Shown here one piece after another: positions 16,954 through 25,709 of a stretch of 29,971 nt of DNA (position 1 is the stretch's first letter; the number at the start of each line of letters is the position of its first letter). The notes under the pieces were generated by a model. It was given only the letters and a program-made list of their open reading frames with translations, searched no databases and had not been told where the DNA came from. Source of the DNA: an uncultured Clostridia bacterium (GTDB lineage Bacteria > Bacillota > Clostridia > Christensenellales > UBA3700). Position numbers and translations under genes: made by a program. The stretch is from positions 1 to 29,971 of the forward strand of contig CAMOQV010000005.1 in NCBI GenBank assembly GCA_946623205.1. Direction: 5' to 3'.

Positions 16954-17048
16954 ATTCTATAAAGAGTGTGGGAGGGGACAGGCCCGATGAACACACAGCA
17001 ACCTCTCGAAAGGTGCTAAATCCTGCAAGTTTACTTGAAAGATAGAAT
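16954..17048 (+). ncRNA. SAM-I (S-box) riboswitch aptamer
   Basis: The S-box core is present in order: AGAG, GGGAGGGGACAGGCCC, GATGA (16986-16990), GCAACC (16998-17003), GGTGCTAA (17012-17019), ATCCTGCAAG and TTGAAAGATAG. P1 is a perfect 7-bp pairing of ATTCTAT (16954-16960) with ATAGAAT (17042-17048). P2 has TGTG/CACA, P3 CCT/AGG, and P4 CAAG-TTTA-CTTG. It binds S-adenosylmethionine and sits directly upstream of the SAM synthetase gene, so this is end-product control. I see no good promoter in the 20 nt after rpoC. Confidence 0.95.
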
Positions 17049-17080
17049 GTAAGGTCACTATCTTTGGGTAGTGGCCTTAC
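17038..17080 (+). promoter_or_regulatory. Riboswitch expression platform: mutually exclusive hairpins, no U-tract
   Basis: GTAAGGTCACTATC (17049-17062) pairs with GGTAGTGGCCTTAC (17067-17080) over 14 bp (two G-U pairs) with loop TTTG. In competition, AAAGATAG (17038-17045, the 3' side of P1) pairs perfectly with CTATCTTT (17058-17065). SAM-bound P1 would therefore permit the 14-bp hairpin, and free RNA would prevent it. The sequence after the hairpin is TTAATGGAG, not a U-run. The GGAG ribosome binding site (17086-17089) begins 5 nt beyond the stem, which suggests translational control. Confidence 0.75.
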
Positions 17081-17095
17081 TTAATGGAGACAAAA

Positions 17096-18277
17096 ATGAA
17101 AAGATATTTATTTACAAGCGAAAGCGTAACAGAAGGACATCCAGACAAAGTCAGCGATAAAATCTCTGATTCAATCTTGGACGCATTGATTGCTAAAGAT
17201 CCTCAATCAAGAGTTGCTCTTGAAACTTCTTGCACAACAAACTTCGTATTATTAATGGGCGAAGTTACATCAAAAGCAAGAATAGATTATGAGCAAGTTG
17301 CAAGAAAGGCAATATTAGATATTGGCTACGATGACGATGCATTGGGATTCAATGGAAATACATGTACTATTGAAGTTCGCGTAGGAACTCAATCGCCAGA
17401 TATCGCACTAGGCGTTGATTCATCATTCGAAAATAAAGAAGGCGATAAAGATAAATTCGACAAAATTGGTGCAGGGGACCAAGGTATGGTATTCGGATAT
17501 GCTTGTACAGAAACAGAAGAATTAATGCCAATGCCAATTTCACTTGCACATAGATTAACAAGAAAGTTAACAGAACTTAGAAAGAATAAAACATTAAAGT
17601 ATCTAAGACCAGATGGCAAATCTCAAGTAACTGTAGTTTACGAAGATGGTAAGCCAGTTGGAGTAGACGCTGTAGTTGTTTCAACACAACACTGCGAATG
17701 CGTATCTACAGAGCAATTAAGAAAAGATATTAAAGAATATGTTATCGATACAGTAATTCCAAAGGAATTAATTTCAGATAGCACAAAAATATATATCAAT
17801 CCAACAGGTCAATTTATCATTGGTGGACCTGCAGGCGATAGCGGTTTGACAGGAAGAAAGATTATCGTAGATTCATATGGCGGATATTGCCCACATGGTG
17901 GTGGTGCTTTCTCAGGAAAGGATCCAACAAAGGTAGATAGATCTGCAGCTTATATGGCAAGATATGCATGCAAAAATATTGTTGCTGCAGGCATTGCTCA
18001 AAAGTGTCAAATCCAAGTAGCTTATGCTATTGGTGTTGCTCACCCAGTATCTATTCAAGTAGATACTTTTGGAACAGGCAAATATTCAGATGAAGATATC
18101 TCAAAGATTATATATAAAGTATTCGATTTTAGACCACTTGCAATTATTGAGAATTTACATCTAAGAGAGCCAATCTTTGCTCAATCTACAAACTACGGTC
18201 ACTTTGGAAAGGACTATTTACCTTGGGAAAAATGTGATAAAGTAGAAGAGATATTAAAAGCAGCAAAGGAGCTTTAA
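17096..18277 (+). CDS. metK: S-adenosylmethionine synthetase
   Basis: 393 residues, standard for MetK, the cytosolic enzyme that makes SAM from methionine and ATP. FTSESVTEGHPDKVSDKISD forms the N-terminal ATP/methionine site. GAGDQGMVFGYA and GGGAFSGKDPTKVDRSAAY are the other signature stretches. I chose ATG 17096, with GGAG 6 nt before it. An in-frame ATG at 17084 lies before the binding site and would add only four residues. Expression should be held down by SAM through the riboswitch directly upstream. Its stop codon shares a base with the recD2 start. Confidence 0.98.
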   Translation: MKRYLFTSESVTEGHPDKVSDKISDSILDALIAKDPQSRVALETSCTTNFVLLMGEVTSKARIDYEQVARKAILDIGYDDDALGFNGNTCTIEVRVGTQSPDIALGVDSSFENKEGDKDKFDKIGAGDQGMVFGYACTETEELMPMPISLAHRLTRKLTELRKNKTLKYLRPDGKSQVTVVYEDGKPVGVDAVVVSTQHCECVSTEQLRKDIKEYVIDTVIPKELISDSTKIYINPTGQFIIGGPAGDSGLTGRKIIVDSYGGYCPHGGGAFSGKDPTKVDRSAAYMARYACKNIVAAGIAQKCQIQVAYAIGVAHPVSIQVDTFGTGKYSDEDISKIIYKVFDFRPLAIIENLHLREPIFAQSTNYGHFGKDYLPWEKCDKVEEILKAAKEL

Positions 18278-20487
18278 TGAGAATTGAAGGAGAAGTAGCT
18301 AACGTAATATATGTAAACAATGAAACAGGCTATACGATAGTAAATGTATTTACTAGGTTAGAGTTTGTAACATGCGTTGGCTATTTCCCTGATTTATATG
18401 AAGGCGAAAGAGTTGTATTAGATGGGGAATATATTCAAGACCCAAAATACGGCGAACAATTTAAAGTAGAAAAATGTGCATGTTTACTTCCTGATGAAGA
18501 AGCAGACATGGTTAGATATTTAGCCTCAGGTTTATTTAGAGGTATTAAAGATAAAACAGCAAAAAAGATTGTATCTCAATTTGGCAAAAAGACTTTTGAA
18601 GTCTTATCCTCAGCGCCAGCCGAACTTGCAAAGGTTAAAGGTATTGGATACGATAGAGCTTGCGAACTTGTAGATAGATTCAATAGTTTAATATTTTTAA
18701 AGAATTTAGTAATTGAGCTTCAGGCTCACGAACTTAGTATTAATACCATTTTAAAGCTATATAAGGCTTATGGAGACGAAACTAAGAAGGTTTTGGAAAC
18801 TAACCCATACCAAATTATAAAGGATGTAGATGGCTTTGGTTTTTTGACGGCAGACAAGATTGCCCTAAAGCTTGGATATGAAGTAAAGGGCGAGCAAAGA
18901 ATTAGAGCTGGTATTATGTACACTGTAACTGATGTCGCAGATAAACTTGGCCATACGTATTTATACCACAATGATTTGTTAAATAGAGCAATTGAGCTTT
19001 TAGGATTAGATAGAACATTTGATGAAGATTTGGTGGAGACTTGTCTTAGAAAGTGTGAAAAAGACAACGAGATAATATCTCTAGAGGTTGAGCAAAAAGA
19101 AATAATCATGTCTAGAGTGCTTTACGATCAAGAAAAATTCATTGCTAAAAAGCTTATAGCACTTAGCAATAATGGCACAAATAACTTTTTGATGGACATA
19201 GATAGAGACCTTACAATTTACCAACAATTAAATGGAATAAATTTGGATGTAAAACAAATAGAAGCAGTTAAAAATAGCTTGATGTATGGAGTTTCTGTAA
19301 TAACAGGTGGACCTGGAACTGGTAAAACTACAATAATTAAAGCTATTGCTGCGCTACTAATAGGAATACAAAAAACATTCGCTCTATGTGCGCCAACAGG
19401 AAGAGCCGCAAAGAGAATGAAAGAATCTACAGGATATGAGGCTCAAACAATTCACAGAATGCTAGGATTGACATTTGAAGATGGCTTTGGAAGATTTGCA
19501 TATAACGAAGTAAATACGCTTCCATATGATGTAATCATTGTTGATGAAGTATCTATGTGTGATACATACATAATGAAGTCGCTTTTAAGTGCTATAAAGC
19601 CAGGGGCAAGAGTTATCTTTGTTGGAGATAAAGATCAATTGCCATCAGTAGGGGCTGGAAACATTTTATCTGATATGATAAATTCAAATGTTATTCCAGT
19701 TAGCTTTTTAAATAAAATCTTTAGACAAGATGAAGACTCTATGATTTCAATTAATGCGCATGAAGTAAATTCAGGACGCATGATTAAGCTAGACAATAAG
19801 AGCACAGACTTCTTCTTTGTGTCTGCTGAGTTAAATCCAAATATAGCTGTAACTTTAACGGATTTAATTTCTACAAGAATTCCAAAGTATTTCAAGGTTA
19901 ATAAAGACGATATACAAGTTTTAGCACCTGCAAAAAAGGGACTTGCTGGTATTGATAAATTAAATGAACAAATGCAAGAAATCCTAAATCCAAAAGGCGA
20001 GGGCGGCGAACTTATAGTTGGAGTTAGAAAGTTTAGACCTAATGACAAAGTCATTCATATAAAGAACGATTATGAACTTGTTTGGACAACTCCTGAAGGA
20101 TTGACAGGAAAGGGTGTATTCAACGGAGAGATGGGCATAGTTAGAGAGGTTGATGTTAATCAAACTAAGATGCTAGTTGAATATGACGATAATAGATTTG
20201 TTGCTTATTCTTTGGGCGAATTTGATGAAGTTCAACTTGCATATGCAATAACTGTTCATAAGTCTCAAGGAAGCGAATTTAAAGTTGTAGTTCTTGTTTT
20301 GTTTGAAAACAATCCAATGCTTGCAACAAGGAATCTTTTATATACAGGAATTACTCGTGGTAAAAGAGCTGTTGTTCTTTTAGGCACTAAGCAAACTATT
20401 TCAAAAATGATCGCTAATAATACAATTATTAAGCGTAATTCAATGCTTTTAACATTCTTAAGACAAGAAGCAGAATTTAATCAATAA
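18277..20487 (+). CDS. recD2: RecD2-type ATP-dependent DNA helicase
   Basis: 736 residues, the size of the stand-alone RecD-like helicases. The N-terminal region (to about 300) is an OB-like and helix-hairpin-helix part (VKGIGYDRACELV). The SF1B helicase motor follows: Walker A GGPGTGKTT (residues 344-352), APTGRAAKRM, Walker B VIIVDEVSM, FVGDKDQLPSVGAGN, and the C-terminal TVHKSQGSEF and LYTGITRGKRAV. RecD2 unwinds DNA 5' to 3' and works in repair and fork protection without RecBC. The ATG overlaps the metK stop by one base, and AAAGGAG inside the end of metK serves it. It should therefore be co-transcribed with metK under the SAM riboswitch. Confidence 0.96.
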   Translation: MRIEGEVANVIYVNNETGYTIVNVFTRLEFVTCVGYFPDLYEGERVVLDGEYIQDPKYGEQFKVEKCACLLPDEEADMVRYLASGLFRGIKDKTAKKIVSQFGKKTFEVLSSAPAELAKVKGIGYDRACELVDRFNSLIFLKNLVIELQAHELSINTILKLYKAYGDETKKVLETNPYQIIKDVDGFGFLTADKIALKLGYEVKGEQRIRAGIMYTVTDVADKLGHTYLYHNDLLNRAIELLGLDRTFDEDLVETCLRKCEKDNEIISLEVEQKEIIMSRVLYDQEKFIAKKLIALSNNGTNNFLMDIDRDLTIYQQLNGINLDVKQIEAVKNSLMYGVSVITGGPGTGKTTIIKAIAALLIGIQKTFALCAPTGRAAKRMKESTGYEAQTIHRMLGLTFEDGFGRFAYNEVNTLPYDVIIVDEVSMCDTYIMKSLLSAIKPGARVIFVGDKDQLPSVGAGNILSDMINSNVIPVSFLNKIFRQDEDSMISINAHEVNSGRMIKLDNKSTDFFFVSAELNPNIAVTLTDLISTRIPKYFKVNKDDIQVLAPAKKGLAGIDKLNEQMQEILNPKGEGGELIVGVRKFRPNDKVIHIKNDYELVWTTPEGLTGKGVFNGEMGIVREVDVNQTKMLVEYDDNRFVAYSLGEFDEVQLAYAITVHKSQGSEFKVVVLVLFENNPMLATRNLLYTGITRGKRAVVLLGTKQTISKMIANNTIIKRNSMLLTFLRQEAEFNQ

Positions 20488-20518
20488 TTTCAAACACTTA
20501 ATATCTTTTATAAATGCG

Positions 20519-20527
20519 TGATATAAT
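20519..20527 (+). promoter_or_regulatory. Extended -10 promoter of the lipoprotein gene
   Basis: TGATATAAT: a TG one base before a perfect TATAAT (20522-20527). No good -35 box is visible, which an extended -10 can make up for. The leader would be about 11 nt and contains AGGTG. Confidence 0.5.
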
Positions 20528-20544
20528 ATACGCATAGGTGAATT

Positions 20545-21831
20545 ATGAAAAAGACATTAATTATACTAACTATCGTGACATTAATATTAGTGGCTGCATT
20601 TTCATTTAGCGGCTGTTCACTAATTGCAAAAGCTCAAGGAAAGACATATATATCTTATGTGCAATCAGGGGCATATTCTTCTGGTAACGCGGAAGAAGAT
20701 ATAATTCCTGAGGACATTCTTATCAATTGGTATGGCGGAAGTGTAAATATTACACAATATGATGGGGATAAAATCGTATTTTTAGAAAAGGCAAACCAAG
20801 AACTTACAGATGCCTTGAAATTGCATTGGGCTTTTTGGGATTCTTCAGAATATGGCAAATATTATAGTATTAAATATTGCGCTAAGGGAATGTATGATTT
20901 AAGCGAGATTAAAAAAGATTTATATGTATTACTTCCAAAAGATACACTTTCATACAATCAAATAAGCGTAACTGCAAGAGGAGAATGTAGTATAAACATC
21001 GATTTGCCAGACGTATCAGTTATTGGCGAGTGTCAAGGTAATCCAAACGTTCATTTGGATGCAGAATGGGGAAATATTGACGCAGCATTTAAAGATGTAG
21101 ATTCTTTTAGAATGATTGGAGATGCTGATGAAGTAGCTAACCAATATTTTAGACGCCTTACTGCACAAAAAGTAGGTACCATTGATTGTGTTTCATCGTT
21201 TAACAAATTCATCTTTAATGTTGATGAGATTAAAAGTTCAGCAGAAATAAAGACATTTTCTGGGGATGTATTTTTCTCGTGTTATGGTAATGTTAGAAGC
21301 CTAAATATTGATGGTGGTTTGGGAACAAAATATGTGTTTGCACATTCATTTAATAAATTGAATTTCAAATCTAAAACGGGCATTATTGGAGTTGCTATGA
21401 ACTACAAGCAAGCTTTCCAAGTAACAATGTCAAACTATAATGAATATGGAGCGAATTTAGCATACAAGGACCCAACATTTGTAGGGAAAATTGCTTATGT
21501 GCTAGAGGAAGATTTGCAACCAGGTGATCCAGATGATAAATTGGATTTGGTTCATGAAGGCGATACTTGGATAGTAAGAGGCGGAAAAGATAAAGTAAAT
21601 GTTTCAAGTGGAGCGGATGTATACTTTGGTAATAACTCACAAGCCCTATATGATATATTTGTTGAGACTGGAGTATTTGATAATATATACGATACGCCAA
21701 ATGTTGAGATTCCTGATGAATACAAGACTCAAGAACCACAATATGATCCAAATAATCCAAATGGGGATCCAAACTATAATCAAGATCCAAATGGTAACGG
21801 CCAAGACCCAAACAACAACAATCAAAACTGA
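20545..21831 (+). CDS. Putative lipoprotein, DUF4097-like, with Asn/Pro-rich tail
   Basis: 428 residues. The N-terminus is a lipoprotein signal (KKT, a hydrophobic stretch, then FSGC, Cys about 24), so the protein should be anchored outside the cell membrane. The middle contains many short beta-like segments, including INWYGGSVNITQYDGDKIVFLE, which resembles the start of DUF4097-type putative adhesins with a repeating beta-strand fold; I hold that loosely. The final 35 or so residues are low-complexity, built from repeats of DPN, NGDPN and QDPN units and ending NNNNQN, likely disordered. It has its own promoter, stands alone between recD2 and secA, and is followed by a terminator. Function unknown. 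Confidence 0.75.
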   Translation: MKKTLIILTIVTLILVAAFSFSGCSLIAKAQGKTYISYVQSGAYSSGNAEEDIIPEDILINWYGGSVNITQYDGDKIVFLEKANQELTDALKLHWAFWDSSEYGKYYSIKYCAKGMYDLSEIKKDLYVLLPKDTLSYNQISVTARGECSINIDLPDVSVIGECQGNPNVHLDAEWGNIDAAFKDVDSFRMIGDADEVANQYFRRLTAQKVGTIDCVSSFNKFIFNVDEIKSSAEIKTFSGDVFFSCYGNVRSLNIDGGLGTKYVFAHSFNKLNFKSKTGIIGVAMNYKQAFQVTMSNYNEYGANLAYKDPTFVGKIAYVLEEDLQPGDPDDKLDLVHEGDTWIVRGGKDKVNVSSGADVYFGNNSQALYDIFVETGVFDNIYDTPNVEIPDEYKTQEPQYDPNNPNGDPNYNQDPNGNGQDPNNNNQN

Positions 21832-21866
21832 ATAAACAAAAGACAAGCTATGCTTGTTGACTAAAT

Positions 21867-21902
21867 TGCGTCAATATGATAACTTTACATTGACGCATTT
21901 TT
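21867..21902 (+). terminator. Probable terminator between the lipoprotein gene and secA
   Basis: TGCGTCAAT (21867-21875) pairs perfectly with ATTGACGCA (21889-21897) around a 13-nt loop, followed by TTTTT (21898-21902). A smaller inverted repeat, ACAAGC-TAT-GCTTGT (21843-21857), lies just before it. I find no convincing secA promoter in the remaining 31 nt. Confidence 0.68.
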
Positions 21903-21933
21903 ATATTACACGTGTGCGTGAGATGAGGTAAAT

Positions 21934-24609
21934 ATGGGATTTTTTTCAAACCTATTCAAAAGTGCTAATGATAAAGAGTTAGCAAAGATCGAAAAAATAG
22001 TAGACAAGATTGAAGCTATCGAGCCTCAATTTGAAGCTATGAGCGATGATGAGCTTAGAGCTTGTACTGAGACATATAAACAAAGAATTCAAAACGGTGA
22101 AAAGCTTGATGATATCTTAGTTGAAGCTTTTGCTACAGTTAGAGAAGCATCAAAGAGAGTTTTAGGAATGAGACACTTTAGAGTGCAATTAATCGGTGGT
22201 GTTGTTTTATACCAAGGAAGAATTGCGGAAATGAAGACAGGTGAAGGTAAGACTTTAGTTGCTACACTTGCTGCTTATTTAATGGCTCTAGAAGGAAAAG
22301 GCGTTCATGTTGTTACTGTTAACGAATATCTTGCAAAGCGTGACGCTGAATGGATGGGTAAGATTTATAAATTCTTAGGATTAAGCGTTGGTATTAATTT
22401 AGCACAAGCTACACCTGAATATAAGCGTGCTCAATATGCTTGCGATATTATGTACACAACAAACAACGAATTAGGTTTTGACTACCTAAGAGATAATATG
22501 GTTAATGATAAATCTCAAATGGTTCAAAGAGGACTTCATTTCGCAATCATCGACGAAGTAGATAGTATTTTAATCGATGAAGCTAGAACTCCACTTATCA
22601 TTTCTGGTCGTGGGCAAAAGAGTGCAGATACATATATTGCTGCAAATAGATTCGTAAAGACTCTAAAGGAAGAAGATTACGAACTTCAAGAAAAAGAAAA
22701 GACAGTATTCTTGAACGAAGCTGGTGCTGAAAAAGCAGAAAAATATTTTGGAATTGAAAACCTTGCAGATTATGAAAACCAAGAATTAAAGCACTATATA
22801 GATAATGCTTTAAGAGCTAACATAATCATGAAGAGAGAAAAAGATTATCTTGTTGTAGATAATGAAATCATAATCGTTGATGAATTTACTGGTCGTCAAA
22901 TGATTGGTAGAAGATATTCAAATGGTTTACACCAAGCTATTGAAGCAAAAGAAAATGTTCCAATTAAATCAGAGAACAAGACTTTGGCTACAATCACATT
23001 CCAAAACTTATTCAGATTATATCCAAAGCTATCTGGTATGACTGGTACAGCTTCAACAGAAAAGAACGAATTTGAATCAATCTATTCTTTGGATATTGTT
23101 GAAATCCCAACAAATAAGCCAGTTATAAGAATAGATAGAAATGACCAACTATATATGACAAAGAAAGCAAAATATAACGCAGTTGTTCAAGACGTTATTC
23201 AATGCTATCAAAAAGGACAACCAGTCTTAGTTGGTACTGTATCAGTAGAAAAGTCAGAAGAACTTTCTATGTTATTTAAGAAAAATAAAATTCCTCACAA
23301 TGTATTAAACGCTAAAAACCATGAAAAAGAAGCTGAAATCGTAGCACAAGCAGGTAAATTCAAAGCCGTTACAATTGCTACAAATATGGCAGGTCGTGGT
23401 ACAGATATTTTGCTTGGCGGTAATGCCGAATTCTTAACAAAAGAAAAATTGGACAAGATGGGATATTCACATGATCTAATTGAGATTGCTTCATCTCATG
23501 CTCCAATTGCAGCGGATGACAAAGATGCTCAAAAGGCAAGAGCAGATTTTGAGAAATACTATGCTTTATTCAAGGCAGATGTAGATAAAGAAAAGGAATT
23601 AGTAGTAGCTGCTGGTGGTTTAAAGATTATTGGTACAGAAAGACACGAATCAAGACGTATCGATAATCAGTTACGTGGACGTTCTGGCCGTCAAGGTGAC
23701 CCAGGTGAATCAATCTTCTATCTATCTATGGAAGACGATATCATTAGAGTATTTGGTGGCGATACAATGAAGGCTATGTGTGAAAGATTGTCAATCGATG
23801 AGAATATGCCAATCGAAGCTAAGATTATTACTAACCAAATTAGAAACGCTCAAGCAAGTGTAGAAGATAGAAACTTCTCTATAAGAAAGCACGTTTTAGG
23901 TTATGACGATGTTATGAATGAACAAAGAAAGATCATCTATGAACAAAGAAGAGCTGTTTTAGATGGTATGGATGTTCATGAACAAATCAAAGCTATGATG
24001 AAAGATGTTATAAAAGACATCGTTCACAAGTATGTAAATTACAAAGTTTACCACGTAGAATGGGATTACGAAGGATTTAATAAGGATTTAGACAATAACG
24101 TATTGCAATTAGGCACAAATGTTATGAATCCAGATTACGTAGTAAATTTTGAAACAGAAGAAGAAATTGTTGATGCTTTACATAAATTAGCAATTGAACA
24201 ATACGAAGCAAAGATTGCAGATATTACAAAAGAATTCGGATTAGACTTTGGTAGATTCGAAAGAGATTGCTTACTTCACAACGTAGATACAAACTGGATG
24301 GATCACATCGACGCTATGGATGAACTAAAGCAAGGTATCTCACTTGTATCTTATGCTCATAGAGATCCCGTATTGGTATATAGGGAAGAAGGATATGAAA
24401 TGTTCGATGCTATGAACCAAAAGATTCAAGAAGATGTTGTAAGAATCTTAACTCATGCGAGATTTGAAAAGGCACCAATTGTTAGACAAGAGAAAAGAGA
24501 ATTAAAGACAAACAATCCTCAACAATTGTCAGCAACAAAGAAGGTTGGCAGAAATGATCCATGTCCATGTGGTTCAGGCAAGAAATATAAGGATTGTTGC
24601 GGTAAATAA
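21934..24609 (+). CDS. secA: Protein translocase ATPase SecA
   Basis: 891 residues, complete. SecA is the motor that pushes unfolded preproteins through SecYEG. GEGKT (residues 103-107) in the stretch IAEMKTGEGKTLVA is Walker A, and DEVDSILIDEARTPLIISG is Walker B with the following motif. IVDEFTGRQMIGRRYSNG, GMTGTASTEKNEF, ATNMAGRGTDILLGGN and LRGRSGRQGDPGES mark the second nucleotide-binding domain. The C-terminus carries the zinc-binding tail NDPCPCGSGKKYKDCCG, which in other bacteria contacts SecB or the ribosome. GATGAGG lies before the ATG. The stop overlaps prfB by one base, so the two are co-translated. Confidence 0.99.
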   Translation: MGFFSNLFKSANDKELAKIEKIVDKIEAIEPQFEAMSDDELRACTETYKQRIQNGEKLDDILVEAFATVREASKRVLGMRHFRVQLIGGVVLYQGRIAEMKTGEGKTLVATLAAYLMALEGKGVHVVTVNEYLAKRDAEWMGKIYKFLGLSVGINLAQATPEYKRAQYACDIMYTTNNELGFDYLRDNMVNDKSQMVQRGLHFAIIDEVDSILIDEARTPLIISGRGQKSADTYIAANRFVKTLKEEDYELQEKEKTVFLNEAGAEKAEKYFGIENLADYENQELKHYIDNALRANIIMKREKDYLVVDNEIIIVDEFTGRQMIGRRYSNGLHQAIEAKENVPIKSENKTLATITFQNLFRLYPKLSGMTGTASTEKNEFESIYSLDIVEIPTNKPVIRIDRNDQLYMTKKAKYNAVVQDVIQCYQKGQPVLVGTVSVEKSEELSMLFKKNKIPHNVLNAKNHEKEAEIVAQAGKFKAVTIATNMAGRGTDILLGGNAEFLTKEKLDKMGYSHDLIEIASSHAPIAADDKDAQKARADFEKYYALFKADVDKEKELVVAAGGLKIIGTERHESRRIDNQLRGRSGRQGDPGESIFYLSMEDDIIRVFGGDTMKAMCERLSIDENMPIEAKIITNQIRNAQASVEDRNFSIRKHVLGYDDVMNEQRKIIYEQRRAVLDGMDVHEQIKAMMKDVIKDIVHKYVNYKVYHVEWDYEGFNKDLDNNVLQLGTNVMNPDYVVNFETEEEIVDALHKLAIEQYEAKIADITKEFGLDFGRFERDCLLHNVDTNWMDHIDAMDELKQGISLVSYAHRDPVLVYREEGYEMFDAMNQKIQEDVVRILTHARFEKAPIVRQEKRELKTNNPQQLSATKKVGRNDPCPCGSGKKYKDCCGK

Positions 24610-25709
24610 TGATTACGCTAGATGAATTAAAGATGAATCTTAACGAAGTTAAAAAGGAGCTTTCAGGTTTGAAAGCTGCTTTAAATATGGATTCACTTAA
24701 TTCTAAAAAGGCAGAGCTTTTAAAACAACAAGAGCAAGAAGGCTTTTGGGAAGATATGAAAAAGGCTGGCCTTGTAAATAAAGAAATCGCTTCTATTAAT
24801 AATAAGTTAGAAAAGTATCAAAAGCTTGAACAACGTGTTAAAGATACACAAGATTTAATTGATCTATCTGAAGAGATGAATTCCGAAGAAGAGTTTGAAT
24901 CTTTAGACGCTGAAATTAAGGCCTTAGAGAAAGAAATAGGTGAATTTAAGATTTCTACATTGCTAAAGGGAAAGTATGACGCAAACAACGCTATTTTAAC
25001 TCTACATGCAGGCGCTGGCGGTACTGAGGCTCAAGATTGGGTACAAATGCTATATAGAATGTATCTAAGATATGCGGAACGTATGGGATATAAGACAAGA
25101 GAAGTAGATAAACTTTTAGGCGATGATGCTGGAATTAAAAGTGTAACTTTTATTGTTGAAGGTGAAAACGCATATGGATATCTAAAAGCAGAGATGGGAG
25201 TTCATAGATTAGTTAGAATTTCTCCATTTAATGCTAACGCAAAGAGAATGACATCTTTTGCTTCCTTGGAAGTTATGCCAGAAGTTGAAGATGATGCAGA
25301 TGTTGTTATTAATCCTGACGATATTAGAGTCGATGTATTTAGATCATCTGGCGCTGGTGGTCAAAAGGTTAATAAGACAGATACAGCAATTAGAATCACT
25401 CACTTCCCAACGGGAATCGTTGTTACTTGTCAAAACGAAAGATCTCAATTGCAAAATAAAGAAGTAGCATTTGCAATGCTAAAGTCTAAACTTGTTGAAT
25501 TACAAGAAAGAGAACGTCAAGAACAACAACTAGCTCTAAAAGGTGATATTAAGAAGATTGAATGGGGTAGCCAAATTAGAAGCTATGTATTCTGCCCATA
25601 CACTCTTGTAAAAGACCATAGAACGAATTATGAAAATCCAAACATCGCTCAAGTAATGGATGGGGATTTAGAAGGATTTATAAACGATTATTTAACGAAG
25701 GCAAACTAA
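24609..25709 (+). CDS. prfB: Peptide chain release factor 2
   Basis: 366 residues in one uninterrupted frame. RF2 reads UGA and UAA stop codons and triggers peptide release. The recognition loop shows SPF (in RISPFNANAKRMTSF), which separates RF2 from RF1, and the catalytic GGQ is in SSGAGGQKVNKTDT. The N-terminal half is a long coiled-coil-like domain. In many bacteria prfB is read through a programmed +1 frameshift near codon 25; here codons 25-26 are TTA AAT with no in-frame TGA, so the control is absent. The start overlaps the secA stop in TAATG, and the end overlaps tsaD the same way. Confidence 0.98.
   Translation: MITLDELKMNLNEVKKELSGLKAALNMDSLNSKKAELLKQQEQEGFWEDMKKAGLVNKEIASINNKLEKYQKLEQRVKDTQDLIDLSEEMNSEEEFESLDAEIKALEKEIGEFKISTLLKGKYDANNAILTLHAGAGGTEAQDWVQMLYRMYLRYAERMGYKTREVDKLLGDDAGIKSVTFIVEGENAYGYLKAEMGVHRLVRISPFNANAKRMTSFASLEVMPEVEDDADVVINPDDIRVDVFRSSGAGGQKVNKTDTAIRITHFPTGIVVTCQNERSQLQNKEVAFAMLKSKLVELQERERQEQQLALKGDIKKIEWGSQIRSYVFCPYTLVKDHRTNYENPNIAQVMDGDLEGFINDYLTKAN

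Noticed and set aside
17049..17080. Hairpin before metK as a standard Rho-independent terminator
   Set aside because: The stem is long enough, but it is followed by TTAATGGAG with no U-run.
21395..21811. Long minus-strand open frame opposite the lipoprotein gene, and similar shadow frames elsewhere (2072-2431, 19635-20054, 28059-28388)
   Set aside because: They mirror the codon pattern of strong genes on the other strand, lack ribosome binding sites and show no recognisable protein motifs.
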